Assembly: GCA_015680685.1 (NCBI GenBank) | Contig: MNCI01017900.1 | Span: forward strand, 293,038-357,037 | Length of the DNA: 64,000 nucleotides | Reading direction: 5' to 3' | Origin: Gnetum montanum | Taxonomy: Eukaryota > Streptophyta > Gnetopsida > Gnetales > Gnetaceae | Part shown: piece after piece, positions 32,350 to 44,650 of the stretch | How the letters are laid out: every line of letters starts with the position of its first letter | Numbering within the stretch: the stretch's first letter is position 1 | Position numbers and translations under genes: made by a program | Notes under the pieces: model-generated | Told to the model about the DNA's origin: nothing | Database searches by the model: none | The model's input: the letters and a program-made list of their open reading frames with translations, nothing else

Positions 32350-34260
32350 CCCAACTCACAAACTTATAACCTACTTAGTGACGATGAACCCCTATTGGCC
32401 ATTAAGAGCCTAATGCATATACAAGAGGCTGTTCAAATATCCCGTAGGCATCGCAAGGAAAGTCGTCTACCCAGGCTTGATTTAAATAACTTTCCCAAGT
32501 TTTTAGGGGGCTATGATTTAGATCTACAACATCATTTACAAGCCTTCTATGATGCCTATGCATGGAACAATATTGATAATGGATGGAAAAGACTTAAGCT
32601 CTTTCCTATGACACTCGTTGGCCAAGCAAAAGTATGGTATAGGTCTTTAAAACCCAAATCAATTCACCGTTGGCTAACAATGGTAGAACTCTTCAACAAA
32701 AGATATCAAACCTATGCAAGAGTGTCATCCTTAAGAAGACAAAGCCAAGAGTGGAAACAAGGGCAACATGAACCCTTGGACATGGCCTTAGACAGATATT
32801 ATTCATTGTTAAACAAATGCCCAAGCCATGGGTTCTCCAAGAAAAGGCTAATGTATCACATTATGGATGGGCTCTATAATGAAATAAGGGAGACCTTCGA
32901 GATGTATGCCCCAGGTCAACTATATGAACAACAAACCCACCAATTCCAAGAGCTTATTAAGTGGGTAGCAAAAGAAGAAGGAGAATTGGCCAAATGGGAG
33001 AATGTTGAAAGATCTCAACAGGACCAAAGTCTTAAAATAACAAAGGTCCATAATCATGAAGAGGAGAAATCAACTCACCTCGAGGAGGTGGAATCATCTT
33101 TGCCAATACTACAATCACTAGATGAAATTGAGGCAAAGATTAATAAAATGATGGAATGGATACATGAAAAATGTGGAGAATATGCAAACATTATTAGAGG
33201 TGGAACAATACATGATCACTCTGACAACTAGAACAAACAAAGGATGCCAAACTTAGAAATAGGATAGAGCACCATTCATCAATCGGAAAGAAGGGTTGAA
33301 GAACAGAAGGATAGGAACTCAACTACGAATCATAAGTATCAATGTGAGGTATGTTTGTACGATCACCTCAAAAGCCAATGCCCAGTATTATCGCATTTAC
33401 ATGAGCATTGGGGAGGAATGTTACATCCAGATTTCATATAGAAGTGTCGTGTCCAACCACAGTGGCAAAATTCTTAGTCATGGGGGAGGCCACTGCCAAA
33501 CAAACCACACCCTTTGTATACCCCGATACCAAATGTTTATTATGTTCAACACCCTAGTTCCCCAACTAGATCAACATCCCCTAATTCACCTCATCATTAT
33601 CATTCTCCCAAGTACTATCAACCCATTTCCTCTTCCACGGGATCACCACCTCATGTTCCTTACACTCCTTCTTGCCCTCAATAGTCTCATCCTTTACCTC
33701 CTTCTACATCACCACCAATTATGCCTAAAGGTTTTGCACCACAACACCAACCCACGAACATTACTTGTGCTGCTACTGTCAATAGTAGTGAAGGTCCTCT
33801 ACAACATCAAAAGTGTCCTTTCTTTAGAAATGACTGTAGAAAGAGACAACATGATTCAGAAACCATTGCATCCTTCAAATCAACACAAGCACAATGTTGT
33901 GATGCATTTTCCTCTTTCATGCCTCCTATTACCTTATCTGAGCCATTAATTAATGCTCCAACAACCATGTGGCCTAATGAATATAACCATGTAAGGAGAC
34001 ATATTGATCCTTACATACCATCTTACAGTCATGGGTGCCATAGTGGGTCAGCTCCTTATCACATGACCACATCTTATAATCTGCCCCACTATGCCTGCTT
34101 CCATCGAATGTGTGAACCCTAATTTGGGTACATCTCTACCACCACATTAAAAGACACCTAGTGGTTTGTATATGATCAAACCCTAATGTTTCCAACATGC
34201 ATGGATCCAAATTATCCATTTATTAATTCTAGCCATGCTCAAAGGTTTAGTCATGGGTGA
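32350..34260 (+). pseudogene. gag: Element C gag
   Basis: One frame with few stops, from PNSQTYNLLSDDEPLLA to TGA 34258-34260. The start codon is deleted. Core Retrotrans_gag-like part at 32440-32900 (FPKFLGGYDLDLQHHLQAF, TLVGQAKVWYRSLKPKSIHR, HEPLDMALDRYYSLLN). A zinc knuckle CEVCLYDHLKSQC (CX2CX3HX4C) sits at 33343-33381 with all ligands intact. The C-terminal tail is rich in Pro, Ser and His. No protease follows: the frame ends and non-coding spacer begins. Confidence 0.88.
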
Positions 34261-35700
34261 TACCCCCCATTCTAATAAGCAGAATTAGTAAATGTTTTTC
34301 TTTTTCTTTGATTTTACAATTTTTTGTTTTCTAGTTTTTCCCTTTTCAAATTGTTTTTTTTACCTTTTTGAGGATAATCTCATCAGTGAATAAAATACTC
34401 ATGTGACTTGTCAGTTGAGGTGTTGTCATATGCTATCAAGTCTTAAGGGACTAATTATTTGGACAGTGAGCCCACAACATCCACCACGCATGCTATTAAT
34501 AAGAGGTTCTACTCTGGGTACAATGATATTCCTATCATCATTAAAACTTAAAATAACTTTGTACTCATTATGCCCAAAGAGAAAAATGATGGACTAAGCG
34601 GGAATGGCCAAGGTGTGACATTAAGGGGACTTGTGGATTCTCTTTAGTGACATTTGCAGGTGCTATCATGTAGCTTGGTTGTACTAAGATCCTTGTAGAC
34701 CTAATGAAAAATGGGAGTAAGAGTTGTAATAAAGGCACTCAATAAAGGAACTCAATGCTGTTCTAGAGGGTCCCACTGGAAAGACATGCACACATGCCTA
34801 AAGGTTGGTGGCTTCTCCAGATCAATGTTGGAAATGACAAAGTGCCAAAGCGGCTAGGTGAAGAAAAAGGAAAGAAAGAAGAAAAAATATTAATGAGGAA
34901 AAGATTAAGAATGTGCTGCAGAGAAATTCCAAATCACTACTCCCTTGGACAAAATGCCAAGTGATCGTACGCCTTGTTATCATGGTGCTCTTATGGTTGT
35001 CCATCATTGGATGAAACAATGTGATGTCACTGATTAGAGGCATGAACTTGGTCTTGATTTTGGAGTGAAAGACTAAGGATACATTAATCACACCCCACAC
35101 TTAGGATTCATTGTGCCCAGGGTTAGTTACCTCACATCCCAATTTTGGTAGTCCCTTTTATGATTCGTTTCACCCCGCTGTCCAAGTATTTCTAACTTGT
35201 GTCTTGTGTGGCATAAAACTCATACCTCATTGTTGTGGTATTTAACATATGTATGTTTTGTTGCATTGGTGTGGATTGCATTTAACCCTTCTAGTTCCTA
35301 AGGACATTTTAAGGTGTGGTTACATAAGGGCATGATAGGTAGGAACTTTCTTTGGGGAGGACCCACTTATGTAACTTTTGTAATTTGCACTCATTGCACA
35401 TCACCACATCATCTTATACCCTTCAAGTACTACATTGTTAAATTTATCCTTTCCTTTATCATCATTTCAATTCAAACGTTCCTGTGCACTATTACATGTC
35501 CTTTTCCCTCACCCTATTCATGAACTTCATTGTAAAATTCCACTTCATGACACTTTTGGTGCCTTTAGGTCTACTCAACGTTATCATAGATCTTTTAAAT
35601 TTACCTTACATCCTTCATTCTTGGCCATGAAACTTCAAAAATTCATCAATTTTGGCAAGTACCCTATTTTGGAAGGGATGCAACATCAGGTATCTGGTAT
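34261..35700 (+). other. Conserved spacer of C
   Basis: Non-coding. It takes the place of the whole pol region of E-type elements yet can be matched with E's post-integrase spacer (59720 onward) at scattered blocks, so pol was cut out rather than decayed. Confidence 0.6.
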
Positions 35701-35704
35701 TGGG

Positions 35705-35775
35705 TTCGACGCGATATCAAGTTCGCACTAGTGTGTATGCGATATTGCATCTATAAAATCTATATATATGGACCC
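35705..35775 (+). promoter_or_regulatory. Internal promoter of C ORF2
   Basis: GACGCGATATCAAG and ATGCGATATTGCAT (35708-35750) precede CTATAAAATCTATATATATGG (35751-35771), then a block of C's (GACCCCCCACAC). The same palindrome type precedes TATA in this element's LTRs. About 510 bp before the ORF2 ATG. Confidence 0.65.
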
Positions 35776-35941
35776 CCCACACACGTCAACATCATTTTCA
35801 TCTATTCACATGAGGGGAGTTGTTGCAATTTTCTTCCATGAATTCTCATGCTCTGAGCACCTATTATTCAAACATCAATATCTTGCTCATTAATACTCTG
35901 ATTCCCTTTCCAATCAAACCTACTTAAACCCGAAGTGTTTA

Positions 35942-35958
35942 ACTTAGTCGTGGGGGAA
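35942..35958 (+). other. Internal polypurine-tract-like copy (C)
   Basis: ACTTAGTCGTGGGGGAA resembles the true tract at 39253-39267 (TCAGTTGTGGGGTTA) and is better preserved than it. Confidence 0.5.
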
Positions 35959-36023
35959 GGGTACCCTCCAAGTTGTGTGTAACTTTTTAGAAATTTGTTG
36001 TTGCCTAAGGGATATCATAAGGG

Positions 36024-36283
36024 GTAAGTGACCTTAAGAAATCATAAGAATGTATGCCAAATTAATTTCATCTCTTCACCTAAACCATGGAAATTATTTT
36101 TAGAGTCACCTAATCAAATTGGGCCCGACATTAAAACATTTAGGGGGATTTTCTTAAAGCTTTCTAACTTTGAATTACACTGAGAAAGAATTGAATTCAT
36201 TAAAGGTAATGAGTAATGTATAAGATAAGATAATTAAATTTTGCTAAACAACCTTACTAACAATTGATCCTGTGTGATTACAG
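36024..36283 (+). other. 5'-UTR intron before C ORF2
   Basis: Donor AAGGG/GTAAGT at 36024, branch-like CTTACTAACA near 36252-36261, acceptor GTGATTACAG ending at 36283, and ATG at 36284. Length 260 bp. The donor is near consensus and the position is shared with B' and E. Confidence 0.6.
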
Positions 36284-39078
36284 ATGGTCCCAAAACAAGG
36301 ACAAAAAGGAGGACCCTCTCAGGGTGCATCCAAATGACCAAGGAGAGGTAGAGGCCAAGCGCCTCTCGTAGAACATGTAGAGCAGGAGGCACAATCATTC
36401 AGCATCCATCAAGAGCCCCCTATTACTACATAATCTGGGCATGTAGAAGGTGGAGAAAGTAGGGCACCTAAACAGGGACAACATATCACATTGTCTTTGG
36501 AATGTGTTTAGGCAATTTGGGAAATGTCCATGTTAGTTGCAGTGATCGTGGAACTCAATTTTGAAGCTTTTGAATTTTCCATTGAGTTAGTCAGAGATTA
36601 ACTTAAAGGATCTCCATTGTGGCCTATTCTCTTAGAGAGTGGTGATTGGTACTTGGGGGAGACGTACCAATTTTAGCATAACAAGGAAGAAGGAACCACA
36701 GCTGATATTGGTGGGATTTTAGTCAATTTCTCTACCAAGGCCATTTTAGAAGTTCTGAACCTTTCAAATATAGGGCCCAACATTGCTCACCTGTCCACTC
36801 GCTTTGATGCTGATGCATGAAAAATATGGTTGAAAAGGACATACAACAAGGAGGATAAAACATATGGAGAGCTCACACTTGAAGAGAGGATCTATTTTAA
36901 AATTAGCACCTATCACCTTTTCCTGACAAAAGGATTAAACAGAATTTCCACCTATGTGGCCAAAGGAAGTGTAATCCTGATGGACAAGGTTGATGTCAAC
37001 CTGCCCCATCTATATCTCACAGAAATTTTAAGGCAGTTTGAAGAATGTAAGACATGGAAGTTTGCATTACCTTTTCCTTGCCTAATTAGGAAGCTGTGCT
37101 AACATGTTGAAATTCTAGGATACACTAAAGATGTTCCCAGAAAAGCTCAAAATGCCTCATTTGCAGAATTACTGAAGCCACCAACATCAAGGAAAGATGT
37201 TGGTGTGACACTGGATCTTGAGCAAGAGTAGAAAGTTGGGCCCACTACACCTCAAAAAAATAGGCCCAGCCAACTTCTAGACATAAGGCCCAGTCAACAA
37301 TAGGAAGCAAGGCCAAGCACATAACCCATAGGCTAGCAAGACCAACCGCCACCATCGCCGCAGAACTATCAACCATCAATGAGCCATCTCTAGGCCATTG
37401 CTAAATTAGTTAGTTGGGGAAGTCATGATGAGGTAAATCTCTTTAAGATCATTGATGATGTCATACAGCCCATAATCTCAATTAATCATGTACAAGATGA
37501 GGTTTCTATCCAAACAGGAGGAGGGGAATCACACTGGTCACAAAAAATCTCTAGGAACGCTGCATATTTTCAAGTGCAATTAGAAACTAGTGAAGATGTC
37601 ACAATAGTGGTTATGCAACACTAGGATGTAAGGGGAGTAGCAAAAGTGGTTGCACACTATATCAAAAAATCCTTTAATGTTCCTGTTGTGCCACCAGCAG
37701 ATTTCACAGGAGCACGCAACACTCAAACCTTAGCCGATCCCTCGATGACTCCTGCAAATCATGAGGATTTTTTGGATCAGTTTCTGTAGATAGGATAAGT
37801 GATGATGTCCTTGTTTAACATCTCTCAAGATTTCACAACGCAATCAAACCTCATCTCCACAAAAGGAAAGTTGGTCATGGCAGAGGTTAGGGCCAAACAT
37901 GCAGAGGATGAGTTGAAAAGACTCCAAGAGAAGTTCATTGCCCAACAATCTGCATAGCGGGATCCATCCCAATTCATCCTAGTAGACCAACTAGAGTCAT
38001 TTCAAATGGAGCAACTAAATAAATTGTTAGAAGAAAATAAAAGGGTGGCAAGGGAAAAAAAGAAGTTGATTGGGATGCTTCAAAGGCACAAGCTCAAACG
38101 TATGCACATGCCAAAGCACTCAAGGCCTTACAAGAAGAAAATAAATACCTTACCGCTAAAAATATCTAGTTGACCACAATAGAAAAATAGAAGAACATTC
38201 TCAAGGAGAATTTCCAGAAAATGTGAAAATAATTAATAAGGATCGACCAGGACATAAATCGCTTAGCTAGAGAAAATAGAACCCTTTCAATGAAGAAAGT
38301 ATGTGCGATCCATTAGAAGATGACTATTGAAATAAGCGCTTAGTAGAATGAGGCTAAGTAACATGAGAAGCTGAAGAAGCATTTCAGAGATTAGGTGGAG
38401 ATGTATAAGCAGATCATTTAGAAAGAAATCCATATGGCCAAAGCCCATATCAACACTCTCAATGCTTAGAACGCTGACTAGTGGGCCATATTGGATACTT
38501 ATGCCTTTGCCCACAAAGCAGAACTAAAGAGCTAGGACCTACAGATACAGGAACTCTCTAAGTACATGGAGTTGGCAAATGTGCGGTATGCTAACTTGGC
38601 CATGTTGATAGCAGGATGCCTAAGGATAGAATTGGAGAAGCAGGTAGTAGCCACCTACGCCAAGTATGAAGCACAATTTGTAGAATACAAAAAGACACTA
38701 CAAAAATTAGAGGTAGCAAATTTTGAATTAGAGGTGGTCAAGACTAGCTACCAAGGGCAAAAATATGTTGCAACAGATTTGGCTCAATGGCTCATAGATT
38801 ACCATGAATGGAGAGACAAAGCTAGAGCCTACGAGGAAGAATGACAGTTGTTTGTGACTTGGTACATTAAAGCCAATCAGATGTTTCCACAAGTTCCGTG
38901 CCCATGGGAGGTGCCGACTCCATCAAATATTGGAACATTAGCATGGATGACACATGATCCCTGAACTAAAGAGGAAAAACTTTAGGTGCTCCTTCGGAGA
39001 CATCCATTTCCAAAGCCTAGAGCACAAGATAAGGGGAAGAGGCCCATGAAGGAGCCACCACCACTAGGAACCACATGA
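36284..39078 (+). pseudogene. Element C ORF2
   Basis: ATG 36284 to TGA 39076-39078 with many stops and at least one frameshift (near 38050). N-terminal domain at 36284-37115: ILVNFSTKAILEVLNLSNIG, ERIYFKISTYHLFLTKGLNR, FALPFPCLIRKLC. Linker rich in Pro/Ser/Gln to about 37400. Coiled coil from about 37800 to 38850, best seen at 38566-38844 (LQKLEVANFELEVVKTSYQG). Many stops sit at Gln, Arg or Trp positions of the sister copies, as expected from C-to-T decay. The stop at 37797-37799 is shared with B and B'. Confidence 0.78.
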
Positions 39079-39252
39079 GTTCCAACAATTTTTTCTTTTG
39101 TATTCTATGTTGGTGTCATAATTTTATTTTGTTTAATTCCACACTATGGCATAAAGTAATTCATAGTTATTCAATAATCCCATACCTATCCACTGTGTAA
39201 TCAAATGAACTCGTTCTCATTTTGATTGTTTGACTCAAGGATGAGTTGTTAT

Positions 39253-39267
39253 TCAGTTGTGGGGTTA
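39253..39267 (+). other. Polypurine tract of C
   Basis: TCAGTTGTGGGGTTA directly before the 3' LTR start TGATGAATC; matches the B tract with transitions. Confidence 0.65.
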
Positions 39268-40109
39268 TGATGAATCATGGTTTGCCAGATATTAGATCCT
39301 TGATATCAGGTACGCGATATCATAGCTTGGATAACAATATCAAATACATGATATCATGATTCCTGTGTAGGCCTATAAATATAGAATTTAGGTGCACAGG
39401 AAGGGAAGGAGTTGGTAAGTCTTTAGGGTAGATTCGTTTTGTCAGTTTTTAGTTCTTTCCCAAGTGCATGCCCACAGTGTGATGATTGTAATTGTACGGA
39501 ACCTTTGTTTGAGTATGACGTACTTGGACATGCACACAGTTGGCAATAAAGATCAAGATTATTCCATCATTGCAGAATTCACTTATTTTTAATTACTTAA
39601 TTATTATTGTTATTTATTGTTTTCTTAATTAATATTTCTTTACCATCATTTACTATTCATGTTGTTAATTGTGGAATGAGTACGACTTAATTATGAACAT
39701 TAAGTGTAACTACTTGGTAACCTAGTAGCGTATCTAGTAGTGCTCAAGTAATATGCACTTGGTAACCCTAGAAGTAGTACACAAGGTCCAAGATGCATGC
39801 AAATGATTAAGAACGGATGCTCATCGCACTTAGACTAGATTAGACTTTATTTTCCATTGTCTATTAGTTTACTCAATCTATTTCTCATTATCTTTAGGAG
39901 TAGCATAGTGATTAGAAATCACATCATTCACCTTACTCTACACTAAACCATACATGACAAAGCAATCACTAGTCCAAGTGGGAAGATAGCAAACTGCGAT
40001 CAACGTATAATTGTCTAGGTGCCACAACTAGTCCATCTGCAGAGTTCGATCGGATCATGTGAACACGCTCATATTCGTATGGTTGAGCATAGGGGTACCT
40101 CACTCATCA
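39268..40109 (+). repeat. Element C 3' LTR
   Basis: 842 bp, TGATGAATC...CACTCATCA. Palindromes at 39292-39350 include GGTACGCGATATCATAG. TATA CTATAAATATAG at 39373-39384. The outer flank ATCAT (40110-40114) has no partner, consistent with loss of the left end. Confidence 0.92.
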
Positions 40110-41040
40110 ATCATCAATTTGTTCCAAGTCTAGATCAAGTCCATTCCAATTACAATGATCCCACATTAATGCATTCCTTCTCTTCTACCATCAAGAATCT
40201 ATAAGAATCACATAGGACAATATCACTCTAAGAGAAGAAGAAAAGAAAAGAAGAAAGTAGCTAGGACCTTAATTAAAGGAGGCCTTTAGACATGGGTAAC
40301 ATGTATTTCTAGTCCCATAACTAGTTCTTGTAGCCCATGAAATTATCTAAGGAATGTGCTTTAAATTATCACTGTTGTGTGTGTGTGTGTGTGTGTGTTT
40401 TTTTTTTTTTCACAGGAACCACACCATGGAAAGACATAGTTCCTTTTATGGTCAACAATAAGAGTGATGATATACCAATGAAGACTCATAGAACTCAAGA
40501 AGAAAGTTAAAAAAAGAACATAGCAAATCTCCTTGATATCATACCCTTCTCCATTTCCACTTGGTCATTTTCCAGTTTGTTGGATACCAAGATCACATTT
40601 TCCTTTTAGTTTGACTATGAAAGAACCTTTCATGGTTCCATGATGCAGATTTTAAATGGAATTGGTGGATGTCATGAGCTCATTGCATGATACCACAAGA
40701 AAACTAATATATTTTTAGTAGAGAACATAATCCAAGAACAAAATTGGCCTATTGTAAATCAATCAAAATCTTGATAGTTGCATCCAAACACATCCAAAAT
40801 TTTGTAGTAGCAATAGAAAAAAATCCAATATCTCAAATAAGAATGATTTAAACAACAAGAAAATAATGAAGAAAAAGAAAAAGAAAATAAAAGATAATAA
40901 AAAATCAATAAACTATTTAAGAAAATGAAAAACATATAAAGAACATTGCTAAAAAAGATAAAAAATTGATTATCCTCATCAAGATTTTATAGTAGATGGG
41001 GATCTTCCCCACAAATAAGTTGAAAGGAGAAGATCTAAAA
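40110..41040 (-). other. Spacer of D with a (TG)n run
   Basis: Non-coding; the lower end matches E near 60690 on the other strand. A (TG)n microsatellite at about 40374-40398 is followed by a T run to 40410. Near 40985-41005 is a purine-rich TTTGTGGGGAAGATCC-like word (minus strand), at the place of E's AGTCATGGGGGAGATGG. Confidence 0.5.
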
Positions 41041-41049
41041 AATGGAGGG

Positions 41050-42200
41050 TGCATTTCTTAATCAGAGGTGTTAGTGTTGTTGTTGGTCACTCAGGATTCC
41101 ATAAGTGGCTTAACTTGCTGGATGTTAACTAACGTGTGTTTTTGAGAGCTAGTTGGATGGTAAATCATCATGGCCCTAGAATAAAAAGTTGAATGAATAA
41201 TATAAGGTCCTTTCTATAATGTTTCAAACTTAGTTCATTATGGTGCATGCATGGGATTCCAATAAAGAATCTTATATCTAAGTTTGAATATAACTTTCCT
41301 TATCCGTGCATCATGACATTGCTTGTTGTGTGCCTTGTGTATTTCATTCATCATTAGGACTATCTTTTGATTTTTCATCTAGCATGTTAAGTATCATAAG
41401 ACATTCTTTCTATGCTAGGTTAATATCTATGTCAAGGTTACAAGAAGTTGTGAGTATATGGAGTTTGACATGGATTGGATGTAAGGTGACTTTCTATACA
41501 TTAACTCGTAGGGATAGTAGCCTATGGGAATTTTTCATGTTAAGTGATATGCCTAAAGGGTATCATTAAGTTTGATGCTTCAGTATTTCCTATATCTAAT
41601 GGTGGTTCACATTAAAATTCTTATGATCTTCTTATAGGTGACCTTAGCTTGACCATTGGCTTGGTAGTGATAGGAAGTTTTAAGTTTATGTTACACCTCC
41701 AAGTGTTGCATTCACTTACAAAAAGTAGAGCCTATGAAATATCTTCCATTATCTAAAATTAGTACTTTAGGCACACCAAACCTATTTACTAACTATTATT
41801 GAAAAAATCAAGCTACAATAGTAGATGTACAGTCAAATACTATTATAGCTTCAACCCACTTGATACAGTTGTTGAACATAACTATAATGTAGGCTTTCTC
41901 ATTAGACTTGGAAGTATCTGATGAAGCCAATACTCTAAAGGTTGAAAGGCTCTAGTGGTTAAACCTAGTATTGGGGCCCTCCCATTAGAGTGGTCATTCC
42001 TCCATCTCATTATTACCTCTTGCATGAATGGGAGAAATGATGAGCATCCCTAAATATGATTAGCCAAAGACATCCTACCATGAAAATCTTTATGGCTATC
42101 CTCCTTCCTACGTAATGGCCCCCACAAAAACCTTTGTGAGTAGCCTGAATGACTCTAACTTATCTACATTAGGTACACATCATTGAACCAAGCCACTAGC
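41050..42200 (-). pseudogene. int: Element D integrase
   Basis: Minus-strand frames match E integrase: a GGMTT...GGPQY phrase and PLEPFNL near 41970, VNRFGVP and DNGRYFIGS near 41760, YHYQANGQAKVT near 41650. The last has Lys where the catalytic Glu should be. Multiple stops and frameshifts. Dead. Confidence 0.7.
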
Positions 42201-42449
42201 ACAAACCTTATAGAGGTTGTCTTCAAGTTCCATGTAATGTTTGACCTAGTGAAGAAGATGTTGTTTCTTCCTATGATCTCATTCTATAGAAGTCTCCTAT
42301 GTGAGTAGATATAAGAGAAACTCGTCATTTCAATTGATAATCCTTAGTGCTTGAACTTTAGTGAACTTAGCAAAGAGAAGTTTATCTAAAAATTGATTAG
42401 ATAAAGGTTCTTCATCCTCATTGTTGTCCCACCCCAAACAAGACAAATG

Positions 42450-43800
42450 ATTTGTAACTACATTCTAGGTTTCTTTTCTATCCACAATTGTAAGATCAAA
42501 CTTTTGTAAAATCACCAACCACCATATAACATAGGGGCTTACCACTAGTTTTTTCATTAAGAATCGGATTGCACTATGGTATGTGTGTACAAAAATTGGA
42601 TATTAAAGCATAGGATACCTAAATTTTTCCAAGACATATGCCACTATCATGAGTTCTTTTTAAGTGATAATGTAGTTAAGTTGTGCACCCACAATGCTCC
42701 CAATCACACAATGAATATAATATGGGTGTTTTTGATTATTCATTTGTAAGCACCATTCTCAAAGCATAGTTATATGCATCTATCATTATATTAAATGACT
42801 TGGAGCAATCTAGGGCACATAGAATTGGAGTTTCTACAATTTTTTGCTTTAAGTGATGGAATGCTTCTTCACATTCCTTGGTCCATACAAAGACTGCATC
42901 TTTCTTGGTGAGCTTTACCAGTAGTTTGATGATTTTAGAAAAATTCATGATGAAGCACCTATAGTAACCAATATGACCAAGGAATGGCCTCACATCTTTG
43001 ACTATTTTGAGGTTGTCTGGTTATTCCTTGGATGATCCTTACTTTCTCAAGATCCACCTCTATTCCTTTTCCTAAAACTCTATGCCCCAAAATAATGCCA
43101 TCTTTGACCATCAAGTGGCTATTCTACAATTTAAGCCACAAGTTTCCTTCTACACATTGTTTAAGTACCTATTCAAGATGGCCCAATGCATGTTCAAATT
43201 TAGTACCATAGATGGAGAATTCATTCATCACAACTTACACACCATTACCAATCTACTACTAAAAGATGCTTAGGGCTAAGCACTAAAAAGTTGCAAGAGT
43301 ATTACAGAGATCAAAGGACATCTTTTTATATGCAAAAGTTCCCCAAGAACTTGTGAAAGTTGTTTTGGCCTAGCCTTCTAGTGCAATTTGGATTTGGTTG
43401 TAGCCACTATATCCATCCAAAAAACTATAGTAATGGTGTCCTGCAATTGTATCCAATTCTTGGTCCAAAAATGGCAATGGAAATTGGTCTTTAAATATGG
43501 CCATATTCAATAGTCTGAAGTCTATACAGACCCTCCATTGTCCTTCTTTCTTTGACACAATAATGAGTGAACTCACCCACTCATTGTCTACCACAAGATA
43601 GATGAATCCTTCTTTATAAAGTTTTTTAACTTCATCTCTAATTACTTGTTTCAACTTAGAATTCAATCATCTCTTTAACTACCTCTTTACTTGTATGGTG
43701 GAAGTTGTATAGATCCAATGTTGATATATGCATGGATCTATTCTAGTCAATTCATCATATGACTAGGCAAAAGTTGTTGGTCATTTATTCATAACTTTTA
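42450..43800 (-). pseudogene. pol: Element D reverse transcriptase-RNase H
   Basis: 43666-43370: VKKLYKEGFIYLVVDNEWVS, WRVCIDFRLLNMAIFKDQFP, YYSFLDGYSGYNQIQIALEG are textbook RT motifs. Near 43220 the active-site phrase reads VVMNEFSIYG where FMDDF-like residues are expected. 42993-42736 gives the connection (RPFLGHIGYYRCFIMNFSK) and the start of RNase H (IMIDAYNYALRMVL). RNase H continues to about 42470. Frames change at least once. The stretch 44083-43814 upstream carries the usual pre-RT phrase (LKYLLKTLEYVFF). Confidence 0.85.
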
Positions 43801-43813
43801 GTAGCTTTTCTTT

Positions 43814-44650
43814 TTATTCTTTAGTGAGGCCAGCATTGATGATTTCTGGCTTACTAATATTAAAAAACACATATTCCAAAGTTTTTAGTAAATACTTTAA
43901 TTTAAGAGGTTCTTGTTTAAAGTCTTTAGGGATTTTCAACTTCCCCCAATCTAGTTTGACCTCTTTCTGAAAAAACTGGTTTTGAATTTTTTCCATTTCA
44001 TTCATCTTATTGATATAGGCTGTTGTGAGGAGCTCAACTAGTTTCATGCATATTATTGAATTAGAGATATTATTTGCTATCAACCACTAAGTATCCTCCT
44101 ATTTTGTGGTTGCTACATACAGGTACCTTTAAACATCTAACATGTTGGGATACATCTTATATGTTGTGATGGATGTGCTTCTTATGACACATTTTCTACA
44201 CATCATCGTACCATATGTTGCTATACACGATGCATGGAACACTCTTCTTCTCTACTTTTACAAAGTCATTTTCCTTAGAAATTTTCAAGGAAAGGTCTCT
44301 GATTCTCATCTTGACATTGATTATGATGAGTCAACCACTTTCCATAATAATAGGGAAGTACCCCTTACAATTGTGCATATGGATTACAAGGAAATTTACT
44401 ATATATGACCATCCACAAATGGTGGTCACAATGTCCTGCACATACTCCAAGGAAATAGTGATGGATTGATGGAAAATTTCTAATCTAATATTACATTTCT
44501 TAAGTAGGGGCTGGTTCTAGGTTTTATTAATTTCTTAAGAGATTAAGTTTAACCTAGAACTTAAGTCTAATAGAGCTTTACATGACTCATTTCTTGAAAT
44601 TTGTAAGTAGATTAGAAGACTTCTAGGATTAGATATTTCCCTAGGAAGGT
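43814..44650 (-). pseudogene. pro: Element D protease and pre-RT linker
   Basis: The minus strand includes RDLSLKISKENDF near 44290, matching the tail of E protease (KDLSLEISKEKEF), and the pre-RT linker open at 44083-43814. The catalytic Asp region is too decayed to call. Confidence 0.5.

Larger units (their letters stand above)
31706..40109 (+). mobile_element. Element C: pol-less gag+ORF2 element, 5' end damaged
   Basis: Plus-strand relative of B. Order: damaged 5' LTR (31713 to about 32347), gag from about 32350, spacer, internal promoter, leader intron, ORF2 (36284-39078), polypurine tract, intact 3' LTR (39268-40109). It lacks the first few tens of bp of the 5' LTR, the last roughly 150 bp of that LTR, the primer site and the gag start, so it cannot replicate. 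Confidence 0.88.

Noticed and set aside
36830-37102. Short frame in C as an independent small gene
   Set aside because: It is the best-open piece of the ORF2 N-terminal domain, in frame with its flanks.
40374-40410. (TG)n plus T run as a regulatory signal
   Set aside because: Ordinary microsatellite in decayed spacer, not seen in sister copies.
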